64,000 nucleotides of DNA, from NCBI GenBank assembly GCA_002477465.1, contig DLPV01000042.1, forward strand, positions 1 to 64,000. Reading direction: 5' to 3'. The stretch comes from Gammaproteobacteria bacterium UBA7449 (lineage in GTDB: Bacteria; Pseudomonadota; Gammaproteobacteria; Pseudomonadales; Pseudohongiellaceae). How positions within the stretch are numbered: the first letter of the stretch is position 1; each line of letters starts with the position of its first letter. Positions 39,136-48,090 of this stretch are shown here, one piece after another. The notes beneath the pieces were generated by a model. It did not search any database, was not told the origin of the DNA, and was given only the letters and a program-made list of their open reading frames with translations. The position numbers were made by a program, and so were the translations under genes.

Positions 39136-39573
39136 CTAGACGATAGTGATCAATGGTTGATCGAATTCAACGGGCTCGCCATCGCTCACCAGGATTGCTT
39201 CTACGACGCCAGCTTTGTCGGCTTCAATCTGGTTCATCATCTTCATGGCTTCCACGATACAGACCACGTCACCGGCCTTCACATGGGTTCCAACTTCTAC
39301 GAAGGCAGGTGATGAGGGTGATGGCGATCGGTAGAAAGTGCCTACCATGGGTGAACTGACCACGTGTCCAGAATTGGCGGCAACTGCTGGTTTGTCTTCA
39401 GCTGGGGCTGGCGCAGCTGCCGCGGCCGGGGCTGCGAGCGCTGGCATTATTGCAGGCGCCGCGCCGGAATATCGGCTGATGCGGACCGCTTCCTCGCCTT
39501 CCTTGATTTCAATCTCTGCAATGTCAGAGGCTTCCAACAACTCAATGAGTTTTTTAACTTTGCGAATATCCAT
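39136..39573 (-). CDS. accB: acetyl-CoA carboxylase biotin carboxyl carrier protein
   Basis: A 145-residue BCCP. The N-terminal dimerisation part ([21 protein letters not shown]) is joined by an Ala/Pro linker (about 38-65) to the biotinyl domain. The biotin-accepting Lys is in [13 protein letters not shown], and the protruding thumb segment between [14 protein letters not shown] and FVEVG is present as in E. coli. Upstream of accC, 23 bp after aroQ. Confidence 0.98.
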   Translation of the reverse strand: MDIRKVKKLIELLEASDIAEIEIKEGEEAVRISRYSGAAPAIMPALAAPAAAAAPAPAEDKPAVAANSGHVVSSPMVGTFYRSPSPSSPAFVEVGTHVKAGDVVCIVEAMKMMNQIEADKAGVVEAILVSDGEPVEFDQPLITIV

Positions 39574-39596
39574 TAAACGTTTCCAACTAGTTCAAT

Positions 39597-40037
39597 CTAA
39601 GCCTGCAGCCGACTGCAAGCTGCCTGCAATGCCAATTCATAGCCCTGAGCACCCAGTCCTACAATGCTGCCGATAGCAACATCGGCAAAATAAGACTTGT
39701 GCCTGAAAGGCTCGCGCTTGTGTAAATTTGACAGATGTACCTCGATAGAAGGTATTTCTGCCGCCAGCATCGCATCCCTGAGGGCAATGCTGGTGTGGGT
39801 GAAACCACCGAAGTTCACAATCATGAAGGCGGTGCCATCAATACGCGCCTGGTGAATGCGATCAATCAGTGCCGCTTCCGAATTGCTTTGCAGGGCGTCG
39901 AATTCATGACCGGCGCTGCTGCACTGCTCGGACAGACGCGCATTGATATCCTCCAGCGAATCAGAGCCATAGATATGAGGCTCTCGCTGTCCAAGAAGAT
40001 TCAAATTCGGGCCGTGAAGGGCCAGGATTTTTGCCAT
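39597..40037 (-). CDS. aroQ: type II 3-dehydroquinate dehydratase
   Basis: A 146-residue shikimate-pathway enzyme. [20 protein letters not shown] with the catalytic Tyr, [14 protein letters not shown], and the active-site His region [17 protein letters not shown] are intact. It is upstream of accB, the standard Pseudomonas-type order; the usual full dsbD neighbour is reduced to its alpha domain here. Confidence 0.97.
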   Translation of the reverse strand: MAKILALHGPNLNLLGQREPHIYGSDSLEDINARLSEQCSSAGHEFDALQSNSEAALIDRIHQARIDGTAFMIVNFGGFTHTSIALRDAMLAAEIPSIEVHLSNLHKREPFRHKSYFADVAIGSIVGLGAQGYELALQAACSRLQA

Positions 40038-40132
40038 TGCGGGTTCCCTGCGGAAACGGTTCTCTTAATTGTTGTGATATATCGGCAAGTTATCCGCCGA
40101 TTGCAAATTTTGGCGGCATTTTCTCAGAAATT

Positions 40133-40152
40133 AAGTGGCATTTCACCCACTT
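40133..40152 (-). terminator. weak hairpin after the DsbD-alpha gene
   Basis: On the minus strand AAGTGG, an 8-nt loop and CCACTT are followed by AATTTCT, about 45 bp past the gene's stop and about 95 bp before aroQ. Stem is only 6 bp, so termination would be partial. Confidence 0.35.
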
Positions 40153-40195
40153 TCGCTGGCGGGAAACAGGTTTTTTGAGGCCCGGAAGGGATGCC

Positions 40196-40696
40196 CTAGG
40201 GCAGTAGCGGGAATTGCGCCGTTTGCGGAGGATAGCAGAAGCCCCAATCGGCACAGCCTTGATATTCAATGACCAGGGTCGCATCGGGGCCGGGCACGGT
40301 GCTGAGCTCTATGTCCACGGATACGGGCTCATAGTAGGCCACGATGTCGCCAAAAAACTGGTCGGTTTTGTTGAGGCCATCGGGGAGAGTGAAGTTTACC
40401 GACAGGGCTTCGCTGTCCTTGGTATTCTGCTGAGCGAAGGCAAACGCATGCTGGTAAAGATAATGTCCGGGTGCTGGCTCCCAGGTCACGCGATAGCGAC
40501 CGGGACTGATGGTGCTGACGAAATAGGGAAACGCGCGCGCCAGGGGGAGAGGTTCGGGTTGCTGGGACAGGGTTTCGGCCAGGGATAATCCGCTGCGCGG
40601 TTCCAGTTGCGCTGTCAGGGAACTACTGCCAAGGCCAGCAAACAAAGTGGTCAGGGCGAGTGTGAAAAGGCGAAGTGTTGATCTCATTCTTAGCAA
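40196..40696 (-). CDS. stand-alone DsbD N-terminal (alpha) domain protein
   Basis: 166 residues with a signal peptide (LFTLALTTLFAGLGSSSLTA) and a domain matching DsbD-alpha: GHYLYQHAFAF, then YQGCADWGFCYPPQT, which contains the two redox cysteines. Full DsbD is about 600 residues, with eight membrane helices and a gamma domain; none of that is encoded here because the frame stops after FPLLP and aroQ follows 160 bp later. The protein could receive electrons from another DsbD/CcdA, or be a remnant. The intact cysteines and signal favour a functional periplasmic thiol protein. Confidence 0.85.
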   Translation of the reverse strand: MLRMRSTLRLFTLALTTLFAGLGSSSLTAQLEPRSGLSLAETLSQQPEPLPLARAFPYFVSTISPGRYRVTWEPAPGHYLYQHAFAFAQQNTKDSEALSVNFTLPDGLNKTDQFFGDIVAYYEPVSVDIELSTVPGPDATLVIEYQGCADWGFCYPPQTAQFPLLP

Positions 40697-40748
40697 GACC
40701 CGTTAGCGTGGGGTTTAGTTACCCAGCCATGATTGCAATTGTACTGGC

Positions 40749-41966
40749 CTAAGCCTGGTATCTGTCGAATACAAGACAGGCGTTGGTGCCGCCAAAGCCG
40801 AAGCTATTGGACATTACGCGATAAAGCTGAATGTCGTCGCGACGCTCGATGGCGATGGGGAGTCCGGCCGCAGCCTCATCCAGGTTTTCGATATTGGCTG
40901 AGGCAGCGATGAAGTTGTTTTGCATCATCAACAAAGAATAAATCGCTTCCTGAGAGCCGGCCGCGCCCAGCGAGTGACCGCTGAGTGATTTAGTGGAGTT
41001 AATTATCGGCACTTCGTCGGGGAACACCTCGCGAATGGCATTCAGCTCTGACACATCTCCTGCCGGTGTGCTGGTGCCATGAGTATTGATGTAATCAACC
41101 TTGCCCTCGAGACCGCTGGTTGCCATGCGCATGGCGCGTGCGCCGCCTTCACCTGAAGGCGCAACCATGTCGTGGCCGTCGGATGTCGCTGCGTAGCCTG
41201 TGAGTTCGGCATAGATTGTGGCGCCCCGCGCCAGCGCATGCTCGAGTTCTTCAACTACAACCACGCCGCCGCCGCCAGCAATGACGAAGCCATCGCGGTC
41301 TGCATCGAAAGCCCTGGAGGCTTTGTCTGGCGTTTCGTTATATTTGGTTGAGAGTGCGCCCATGGCATCGAACATGTGGGACATGGTCCAATGTTCCGAT
41401 TCGCCGCCGCCAGCAAACACCATGTCCTGTTTATTCATCTGGATCAGTTCGGCCGCATGGCCAATGCAGTGGGCACTGGTGGCGCAGGCCGAAGAAATTG
41501 AGTAATTCACGCCTTTAATCTTGAATGGTGTCGCCAGGCAGGCTGACACTGAGCTGCTCATGGTGCGAGGAATACGATAGGGGCCGACGCGGCGCATGCC
41601 TTTTTCGCGCAGGATATCGGTGGATTCCAGCTGGTCTTCCGGTGAGCCGCCACCGGAGCCCACTACCAGGCCGATGCGTTCGCTGGAAATCTCTTCCAGG
41701 CTGAGGCCGGCGTCTTTAATCGCCTCGTCCATCGACAGGTAGGTGTAGGCCGAAGCCTTTCCCATGAAGCGGTAGAGTTTGCGGTCAATCAGTTCCGCAG
41801 TATCTAGCTGGACGCTGCCGCTGATATGGCTCCGCATACCGATGTCAACATATGACTGGTTGAAGCGGATACCGCTCTGTCCTTTTTTTAACGAGGTGAG
41901 TACCTCGTCAGCGTTGTTGCCAAGGCAGGATACGATACCCATTCCGGTGATGACTGCGCGTCTCAT
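40749..41966 (-). CDS. fabB: beta-ketoacyl-ACP synthase I
   Basis: A 405-residue condensing enzyme essential for unsaturated fatty acid elongation. The catalytic Cys is in [13 protein letters not shown] and the two His residues in [11 protein letters not shown] and [26 protein letters not shown] closes the fold. The fabA-fabB pair and the length support FabB over FabF. Confidence 0.97.
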   Translation of the reverse strand: MRRAVITGMGIVSCLGNNADEVLTSLKKGQSGIRFNQSYVDIGMRSHISGSVQLDTAELIDRKLYRFMGKASAYTYLSMDEAIKDAGLSLEEISSERIGLVVGSGGGSPEDQLESTDILREKGMRRVGPYRIPRTMSSSVSACLATPFKIKGVNYSISSACATSAHCIGHAAELIQMNKQDMVFAGGGESEHWTMSHMFDAMGALSTKYNETPDKASRAFDADRDGFVIAGGGGVVVVEELEHALARGATIYAELTGYAATSDGHDMVAPSGEGGARAMRMATSGLEGKVDYINTHGTSTPAGDVSELNAIREVFPDEVPIINSTKSLSGHSLGAAGSQEAIYSLLMMQNNFIAASANIENLDEAAAGLPIAIERRDDIQLYRVMSNSFGFGGTNACLVFDRYQA

Positions 41967-41987
41967 GATTGAATCCGCTTTTAATTT

Positions 41988-42524
41988 CTAGAATTTGTGT
42001 TCGGGAGTGAACAGGCCTACTTTGAGCGCCTTGGTTCTGTAAATGACTTCACCGTCTACCGCCACCGTGCCATCGGCAATACCCATCACCAACTTGCGAT
42101 CGATAACGCGGCTAATATCGAGCTCATAAACCACTTTCTTGGCGTGGGGCAAAATTTCTCCGGTAAATTTTACTTCACCAGAGCCTAGTGCTCGACCCTT
42201 ACCGGGAAAGCCGCTCCAGCCCAGGAAAAAGCCTACCAGTTGCCAAAGGGCATCTAGCCCCAGACATCCTGGCATCACCGGGTCGCCGGGGAAGTGACAG
42301 GCGAAAAACCACAGGTCGGGTTTAATGTCGAGTTCTGCAACCACCTTACCGCGCCCGAATTCACCGCCGTCTGCGGTGATCTCGGTGATGCGGTTCAGCA
42401 TCAGCATATTATCAATGGGAAGCTTGGCGTTACCTAGACCGAACAGTCGGCCGTAGCCGCACTCGACCAGTTCGTCCAGTTCATACGAGCTCTTGGGTGT
42501 GAAAAAATCGTTCCTTGCTACCAT
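41988..42524 (-). CDS. fabA: 3-hydroxydecanoyl-ACP dehydratase/isomerase
   Basis: A 178-residue FabA that introduces the cis double bond at C10. The hot-dog fold core with catalytic His in [20 protein letters not shown] and the ALGSGEVKF strand are intact. The N-terminus is a few residues longer than in E. coli. It is 21 bp upstream of fabB in the same operon; the gap to the divergent cpsB shows no clear FabR or DesT-type operator by eye. Confidence 0.97.
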   Translation of the reverse strand: MVARNDFFTPKSSYELDELVECGYGRLFGLGNAKLPIDNMLMLNRITEITADGGEFGRGKVVAELDIKPDLWFFACHFPGDPVMPGCLGLDALWQLVGFFLGWSGFPGKGRALGSGEVKFTGEILPHAKKVVYELDISRVIDRKLVMGIADGTVAVDGEVIYRTKALKVGLFTPEHKF

Positions 42525-42727
42525 GTCATCCTGTTAGTTTACTAAGGCCTTACCACAAGGGCTGGGAGTGTATAACGCTGCGGGTAAATAATCGATATTA
42601 AATTCTTTGTCACGCGATCAGCGGAGGCCCACAGCTTGCGAAATCCGGGGCTTTCAGTCTTCAGATGGCAACGACATTTCTAGAGATTTTTTGATACCAT
42701 AGCCGCCAATTTTTACTGGTTGGTTTT

Positions 42728-44146
42728 ATGATTCATCCTATTATCCTGGCTGGCGGTGTTGGAACGCGTCTGTGGCCACTTTCGCGAGCGGCGATGCCCA
42801 AGCAATTTATCAATTTGCATGGGCAAAAATCCCTGTTCCAGACCACGTTAGAGCGAATCGAAAACCTGCCTGAATTGGGGGCTACCCGGGTGCTCGGCAA
42901 CAGCGATCATCGATTCATGATTGCCGAGCAATTGCGGCAGCAGGGATTCGTTGATAGCGAAATTTACCTTGAGCCGGTTGCGCGTAACACGGCCCCCGCC
43001 GCGACGGTCGCAGCACTTGCCGCCTTCGCGCAAGATCCGCAAGCAGTAATTTTGGTGTTGCCAGCAGATCATCTGATTGAAGATGTGGCGGAATTTGAGC
43101 AGTCTATCCAGTCTGCAATTAAGCTCGCTCGGCAGGGTCTTTTAGTCACTTTCGGCATAGTGCCAGGTAGCCCAGAAACAGGTTACGGCTATGTAAAGAA
43201 AGGAGAGGCGCTAGCGGAAGATGCTTTCAGAGTAAGCAAGTTTGTAGAAAAGCCAGACCTGGAAACTGCGCAGATCTACCTGGAGAGTGGTGACTATTTC
43301 TGGAATAGCGGTATGTTCCTGTTTCCCGTCAAAGAACTGCTTGATGAGCTGGCGCTTCATGCGGCTGACATCCTCAACAGCTGCCGGGCGGCAGTTGCAG
43401 GAATCTCAACAGACCTTGATTTCCAGCGCATTCCGGAACAGGAGTTCGCGGCTTGTCGCTCTGAATCAATCGACTATGCACTGATGGAGAAAACTGATCG
43501 TGCCGCCATAGTGCCGCTGGCAGCGGGTTGGAGCGATCTGGGGTCTTGGCAGTCTTTGTGGGAAGTCAGTGAGAAAGATGATGCTGGTAACGCGGTGGCC
43601 GGGCAAGCGGAGTTATTTGATACCAGCAACAGCTATATCTATGCTGGCTCTCGTACTGTCGCGAGTATCGGTCTCGACAATATTGCCATCATTGAGACCG
43701 ATGACGCGGTGCTGGTGGCTGAAAAATCACGTCTGCAAGCCATCAAGCAGTTGGTTGAACGCCTGCAGGAGAAGGGGTCTGTGCTAGCAAGCAGCGCAAC
43801 GCTGGTGCATCGACCCTGGGGCAGCTATCAATCCCTGGTCCAGGGGCCTGGTTTCCAGGTGAAACATATCACTGTCAAACCCGGTGGCGCTTTATCGCTG
43901 CAGCGCCACTCCCGCCGCACAGAACACTGGACTGTCATCAAGGGAGCTGGATTAATACACTGCGATGGCAAGGACTTTACCTTGAGAGCTAACGAGTCCA
44001 CCTATATTCCGCTTGGTGCCAAACACAGATTGAGCAACCCCGGGACAGAGCCTGTTGAGCTCATTGAGGTACAGCTCGGCGATTATCTCGGCGAAGATGA
44101 TATCGAACGCTTTGATGACAACTATGGTCGTAGCATTCACGATTAG
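42728..44146 (+). CDS. cpsB: mannose-1-phosphate guanylyltransferase / mannose-6-phosphate isomerase
   Basis: A 472-residue bifunctional type II PMI-GMP enzyme for GDP-mannose. The nucleotidyltransferase signature AGGVGTRLWPLSRAAMPKQF, LPADHLIED, FVEKPD and WNSGMFLF form the first domain. The C-terminal cupin (GGALSLQRHSRRTEHWTVIKG) is the isomerase. With galU and cpsG it forms a nucleotide-sugar cluster feeding exopolysaccharide or LPS. Confidence 0.96.
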   Translation: MIHPIILAGGVGTRLWPLSRAAMPKQFINLHGQKSLFQTTLERIENLPELGATRVLGNSDHRFMIAEQLRQQGFVDSEIYLEPVARNTAPAATVAALAAFAQDPQAVILVLPADHLIEDVAEFEQSIQSAIKLARQGLLVTFGIVPGSPETGYGYVKKGEALAEDAFRVSKFVEKPDLETAQIYLESGDYFWNSGMFLFPVKELLDELALHAADILNSCRAAVAGISTDLDFQRIPEQEFAACRSESIDYALMEKTDRAAIVPLAAGWSDLGSWQSLWEVSEKDDAGNAVAGQAELFDTSNSYIYAGSRTVASIGLDNIAIIETDDAVLVAEKSRLQAIKQLVERLQEKGSVLASSATLVHRPWGSYQSLVQGPGFQVKHITVKPGGALSLQRHSRRTEHWTVIKGAGLIHCDGKDFTLRANESTYIPLGAKHRLSNPGTEPVELIEVQLGDYLGEDDIERFDDNYGRSIHD

Positions 44147-44198
44147 CACGCGCCAAGTACAAAATTTCAACTCTAAACCCAGGACTTAAAACGCAGCT

Positions 44199-45035
44199 AT
44201 GGCATCAATTAATAAATGTTTATTTCCCGCCGCTGGTTACGGCACTCGATTTCTTCCTGCGACCAAGGCAATGCCAAAAGAGATGCTGCCTATCGTAACC
44301 AAGCCTTTGATCCAGTACGGCGTCGAAGAGGCCATGGAAGCAGGCATTACCGACATGGCGATCGTCACTGGACGCGGCAAGCGATCGTTGGAGGACCATT
44401 TCGATATTTCCTATGAGTTGGAGCACCAGATTGCCGGCTCAGACAAGGAAACGCTGCTGGCAGAAACCCGCGCGATCATGGAATCCTGCTCCTTCTCCTA
44501 CACCCGCCAGGTTGAGATGAAAGGCCTTGGACATGCTATTTCGGTGGGCGGAAAACTTATCGGTCGCGAACCCTTTGCCGTGATTCTAGCTGACGATTAC
44601 TGTGTCACAGAAGGTCCAGGTGTGCTTGCGCAAATGGTCGTCCTGTATGAGCGTTTCGGTTGCAGCGTGGTGGCAATTGAGGAAGTGCCAAAAGATGAGA
44701 CCTATCGATACGGTGTGATCGAGGGCGTGGAGGAAGAGCCCGGTATCATCCGCATATCCAATATGGTGGAGAAGCCTGCGCCAGAGGATGCGCCCAGCAA
44801 CCTGGCTGTGATTGGGCGTTACGTGCTCACACCTGAAATTTTCGATATTCTGGATAAAACGCCACCGGGCAAGAATAACGAAATCCAGATTACTGACGCA
44901 CTGTTGACCCAGGCGCAAAGAGGCAACGTGATTGGCTACAAGTTCAAGGGTAAACGCTTCGACTGCGGCAGCGTCGAAGGGTTTATCGATGCCACCAATT
45001 ACACTTTCCAAAAAACACAAAGCGAGAAGCAATAA
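44199..45035 (+). CDS. galU: UTP-glucose-1-phosphate uridylyltransferase
   Basis: A 278-residue GalU that makes UDP-glucose. [51 protein letters not shown] and [13 protein letters not shown] are typical. It precedes cpsG by 4 bp and follows cpsB by about 50 bp. Confidence 0.98.
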   Translation: MASINKCLFPAAGYGTRFLPATKAMPKEMLPIVTKPLIQYGVEEAMEAGITDMAIVTGRGKRSLEDHFDISYELEHQIAGSDKETLLAETRAIMESCSFSYTRQVEMKGLGHAISVGGKLIGREPFAVILADDYCVTEGPGVLAQMVVLYERFGCSVVAIEEVPKDETYRYGVIEGVEEEPGIIRISNMVEKPAPEDAPSNLAVIGRYVLTPEIFDILDKTPPGKNNEIQITDALLTQAQRGNVIGYKFKGKRFDCGSVEGFIDATNYTFQKTQSEKQ

Positions 45036-45039
45036 AGAT

Positions 45040-46392
45040 ATGTCTGAGGAAATTTCCTGTTTTAAGGCCTATGACATCCGGGGACAGGTTCCGAGTCAAC
45101 TTAACGAAGACATTGCCTATCGCATTGGGCGAGCTTATGTGGAACTGCTCTCCCCAAAGCGCGTGGTTGTCGGATATGACATTAGGCTGACCAGCGAATC
45201 TATTTGCGCGGCGTTGAGTAAAGGACTGATGGAAGGCGGAGCGGATGTGATTAGCATCGGCCAGTGTGGCACTGAGGAAGTCTATTTTGCCACCTCACAC
45301 CTGGGCCTAGATGGTGGTATCGCGGTAACCGCCAGTCACAACCCCAAGGATTACAATGGCATGAAGCTGGTGCGCGAAGACAGCAAGCCCATCAGCGCCG
45401 ACACTGGATTATTTGATATCAAGCGCCTGGCTGAAAAAAACCACTTTACCGCACCGGGTCAAACGGGACAGATGAAGCAGGTGGATACCAAACCAGCCTA
45501 TATTCAGCATCTTTTGGAATACATTGATATTGAAGCGCTGAAGCCATTGACTATCGTGTGCAATGCGGGCAACGGCGGCGCTGGACCGATCATAGATCTT
45601 CTGGAGCAGCATTTGCCCGGTCGCTTCATAAAAGTGCAGCATGAACCGGACGGCAATTTCCCTAACGGCGTTCCTAATCCCCTGCTCGAGGAAAACCGCC
45701 AGCCCACAATCGACTCCATTAACGCCCACGTGGCTGACATTGGTATCGCCTGGGATGGCGATTTCGATCGCTGCTTCTTCTTTGATGAGACAGGGCGTTT
45801 CATCGAGGGCTACTACATTGTGGGATTACTCGCACAGACGTTTCTTGCCAGGGAGTCGGGCGCCAAGATTGTGCACGACCCAAGACTAATCTGGAACACC
45901 CTGGAAGTGGCGAAGCAATTTGGGGGCGAGCCGGTTCTTTGCAAATCAGGCCATGCCTTCATCAAAGAGAAGATGCGCGCCGAGGACGCAGCCTATGGCG
46001 GAGAAATGAGCGCGCATCATTACTTTCGGGATTTCTTTTACTGTGACAGCGGCATGGTCCCCTGGCTGCTAGTCTTCGAGCTCATGTCTAAAGCGGGCAA
46101 GCCACTGTCTCAGTTAGTGGATGAGCGCATGAGGGCGTTTCCTGCCAGTGGAGAAATAAACAATACCGTGGCGGATGCCCCCGCACTGCTCGAAGAACTG
46201 GAAGCACACTATGGGCCAGATGCCCTCAATGTCGATCACACCGACGGTCTCTCGGTGGATTTTGCGCAGTGGCGCTTCAACGTCAGGATGTCCAATACTG
46301 AGCCCCTGGTCAGGCTGAACGTTGAGTCTCGCGGCGATACCGAATTGATGCAGGAAAAGACGCAGGAACTACTGGCAATCATCAAGGACTGA
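45040..46392 (+). CDS. cpsG: phosphomannomutase (CpsG/ManB type)
   Basis: A 450-residue alpha-D-phosphohexomutase converting Man-6-P to Man-1-[11 protein letters not shown] starts the conserved part, so the ATG at 45040 is used although the frame is open further upstream inside galU. The phosphoserine loop [15 protein letters not shown], metal loop [12 protein letters not shown], sugar loop [13 protein letters not shown] and phosphate loop [16 protein letters not shown] are intact. It resembles enterobacterial CpsG more than AlgC. With cpsB it completes GDP-mannose synthesis. Confidence 0.95.
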   Translation: MSEEISCFKAYDIRGQVPSQLNEDIAYRIGRAYVELLSPKRVVVGYDIRLTSESICAALSKGLMEGGADVISIGQCGTEEVYFATSHLGLDGGIAVTASHNPKDYNGMKLVREDSKPISADTGLFDIKRLAEKNHFTAPGQTGQMKQVDTKPAYIQHLLEYIDIEALKPLTIVCNAGNGGAGPIIDLLEQHLPGRFIKVQHEPDGNFPNGVPNPLLEENRQPTIDSINAHVADIGIAWDGDFDRCFFFDETGRFIEGYYIVGLLAQTFLARESGAKIVHDPRLIWNTLEVAKQFGGEPVLCKSGHAFIKEKMRAEDAAYGGEMSAHHYFRDFFYCDSGMVPWLLVFELMSKAGKPLSQLVDERMRAFPASGEINNTVADAPALLEELEAHYGPDALNVDHTDGLSVDFAQWRFNVRMSNTEPLVRLNVESRGDTELMQEKTQELLAIIKD

Positions 46393-46395
46393 AGC

Positions 46396-46730
46396 ATGTC
46401 ATGGGATGATGCCGCTGCACCGCAGCGCCTGTTTGTCTATGGCAGTCTCGCACCGGGGAAGTGAATGCCCAGGTGCTGGAACCATTGGCGGGCGAATGGC
46501 AGGAAGCCAGTGTACGCGGGACCTTACACCCTCAGGGTTGGGGGCAGACTCACGGGTTTCCTGCGCTGCGGCTTGATGTAGGCGCGGCAGCGGTGGCGGG
46601 ATTAGTCTTTCAATCAGCTGACTTGCCTGCAAACTTGGTACGGCTCGACGAGTTTGAAGGCAGTGCCTACCAGCGAGTTGAAACCGACGCACTGCTGACA
46701 GACGGGACGCTCTGCAATGCCTACATCTAA
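46396..46730 (+). pseudogene. gamma-glutamylcyclotransferase-like gene broken by a frameshift
   Basis: From the ATG at 46396 the frame gives RLFVYGSLAPGK and then TGA at 46462. The rest of the family-like protein (VNAQVLEPLAGEW, GTLHPQGWGQTHGFPALRLD, VRLDEFEGSAYQRVE) continues in another frame from about 46455 to 46730. One lost or gained base pair set around 46455-46461 explains it. The C-terminus also stops a few residues early (CNAYI) compared with relatives. It is likely a recent pseudogene; a sequencing indel is the alternative. Confidence 0.75.
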
Positions 46731-46763
46731 GTCTTAAATGAGTAAGTTGGAGCAATTTGAGAT

Positions 46764-46790
46764 CAGGCGCCAGGTTTTGGCCTGTTTTTA
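46764..46790 (+). terminator. short hairpin plus T-run after the GGCT pseudogene
   Basis: CAGGC (46764-46768) and GCCTG (46780-46784) can pair and are followed by TTTTTAT. The stem is short; it may end the cpsB-galU-cpsG transcript before csaA. Confidence 0.4.
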
Positions 46791-46811
46791 TAGAGTTGAG
46801 AATAATAAACA

Positions 46812-47150
46812 ATGAAAGAACTTAGCTGGGACGAATTTGAGCAGGTGGAACTTAGGGTCGGTACCGTGACCGCGGTAGAGGAGTTTCCTGAAGCAAGGCG
46901 GCCGGCATGGAAGCTCTGGATCGATTTCGGAGAGGATATCGGCAAGCGTAAGTCCAGTGCCCAAATTACCGACCTCTATGACGCGGACAGCCTGCTTGGC
47001 AGGCAGGTAGTTGCCGTCGTTAATTTTCCTCGCAAGCAAATAGGGCCATTTATGTCGGAATGCCTGGTGACCGGTTTTTACCAGCCCGATGGAGCGATAG
47101 TGCTTGCTGTTCCGGAACGTCCAGTGCAAAACGGAGCGAAACTTGGATAG
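46812..47150 (+). CDS. CsaA-like tRNA-binding domain protein
   Basis: 112 residues forming one EMAP/Trbp111-type OB fold: ELRVGTVTAVEEFPEARRPAWKLWIDFGE, then KKSSAQIT-like KSSAQITDLYD, VAVVNFPRKQIGPFMSECLVTGF. Members bind tRNA or act as export chaperones (CsaA). Length is standard for CsaA. Start ATG with weak upstream purines. Regulation and specific partner unknown. Confidence 0.88.
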   Translation: MKELSWDEFEQVELRVGTVTAVEEFPEARRPAWKLWIDFGEDIGKRKSSAQITDLYDADSLLGRQVVAVVNFPRKQIGPFMSECLVTGFYQPDGAIVLAVPERPVQNGAKLG

Positions 47151-47216
47151 CGCTTAAGGCAAGGGGTTTTAGAGGAAGCAGAAAATTAGCAAAAAGAAAG
47201 CTGAGAGGAAGTGAAA

Positions 47217-47432
47217 ATGGTGCTCGAAGTCGCAGTGCTACATATTGTCCCAGGGCAGGCGCAGGACTTCGAGCTGGCCTTTCGTGAGGCCCAGCAAATC
47301 ATCGCGGCCATGCCAGGCTATGAGTCCCACGAACTCAAAAAGTGCGTAGAGAAGACTGATCAGTACCTGCTGCATCATTTCTATGATCCCTTTCCCGAGG
47401 TCTTGCACTACTCGTCGGTCACGCTGGACTGA
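47217..47432 (+). CDS. antibiotic biosynthesis monooxygenase (ABM) family protein, internally shortened
   Basis: 71 residues from the ATG at 47217, which has a GAGAGGA site at optimal spacing. It begins LEVAVLHIVPGQAQDFELAFREAQQIIAAMPGYESHEL like ABM proteins of about 95 residues. After KTDQYLL it jumps straight to HHFYDPFPEVLHY, the usual C-terminal end. The central strand and helix (about 24 residues, with the W-x-x-x-x-x-H segment) are missing in frame, probably by deletion between Leu-rich repeats. The fold may not form, so this may be a decaying gene. Confidence 0.75.
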   Translation: MVLEVAVLHIVPGQAQDFELAFREAQQIIAAMPGYESHELKKCVEKTDQYLLHHFYDPFPEVLHYSSVTLD

Positions 47433-47441
47433 CCGCCCGCG

Positions 47442-47954
47442 ATGAGCGAAGACGCTGATCAAGGGGTTGCTCTGGATAGTGCTAAAGTTAGTACTCAAGG
47501 CTGCGCTCAAATTAGCCCCCTAGCGCCGCAAGACTTTGCCCCTGAGATCCATCGCTTTTTTCAGCGCGCTTATGCAGTCGAGGCCAGGCTGATCAATGTC
47601 CGGGATTTTCCGCCGCTGGCACGCAGTTGTAGTGCAATACAAGAGGCTAAATCCCAGGTTTTTGGTGCATGCACCGAAGCAGGTCTGCGCGGCGTCATCG
47701 AACTCGAGCATCAGTCCGGTGTGGTATTGATCGCCAGCCTGGTGGTAGATATAGATTATTCTCGCCAGGGTCTCGCACGCTTGTTGTTGCAGCACGTGAT
47801 CTCAATTCATGCCAAAGATTCGCTGTGGGTGGAGACCGCAACCGCCAATCGGCCAGCCATGGCACTTTATGCCAGTCTGGGATTTGAGGTGCGCGGGGAG
47901 TTTGCCAAGGCTGATGGGTTGCGGATGAGCCGATTGGAAAGGAAACGAAACTGA
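47442..47954 (+). CDS. GNAT family N-acetyltransferase
   Basis: A 170-residue GNAT protein. The acetyl-CoA site is recognisable in IASLVVDIDYSRQGLARLLLQHVI, a slightly degenerate R/Q-x-x-G-x-A, and the C-terminal NRPAMALYASLGFEVRGEF block is standard. The first 25 residues are unconserved and the real start may be downstream. Substrate unknown. It starts 9 bp after the ABM gene and converges with pgi. Confidence 0.85.
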   Translation: MSEDADQGVALDSAKVSTQGCAQISPLAPQDFAPEIHRFFQRAYAVEARLINVRDFPPLARSCSAIQEAKSQVFGACTEAGLRGVIELEHQSGVVLIASLVVDIDYSRQGLARLLLQHVISIHAKDSLWVETATANRPAMALYASLGFEVRGEFAKADGLRMSRLERKRN

Positions 47955-48090
47955 GCCGCGAGGCGCCACAGGATCACGCGTTCATTCCCCGCTTGACGCA
48001 TTATCCTTAGCTTAGCTCGAGGGACTTATCATCGACAAGTTGGGTGCGCTGCTATTCTGATTAATCCGGAAAGTTAGTCAGAGTTTTCTT

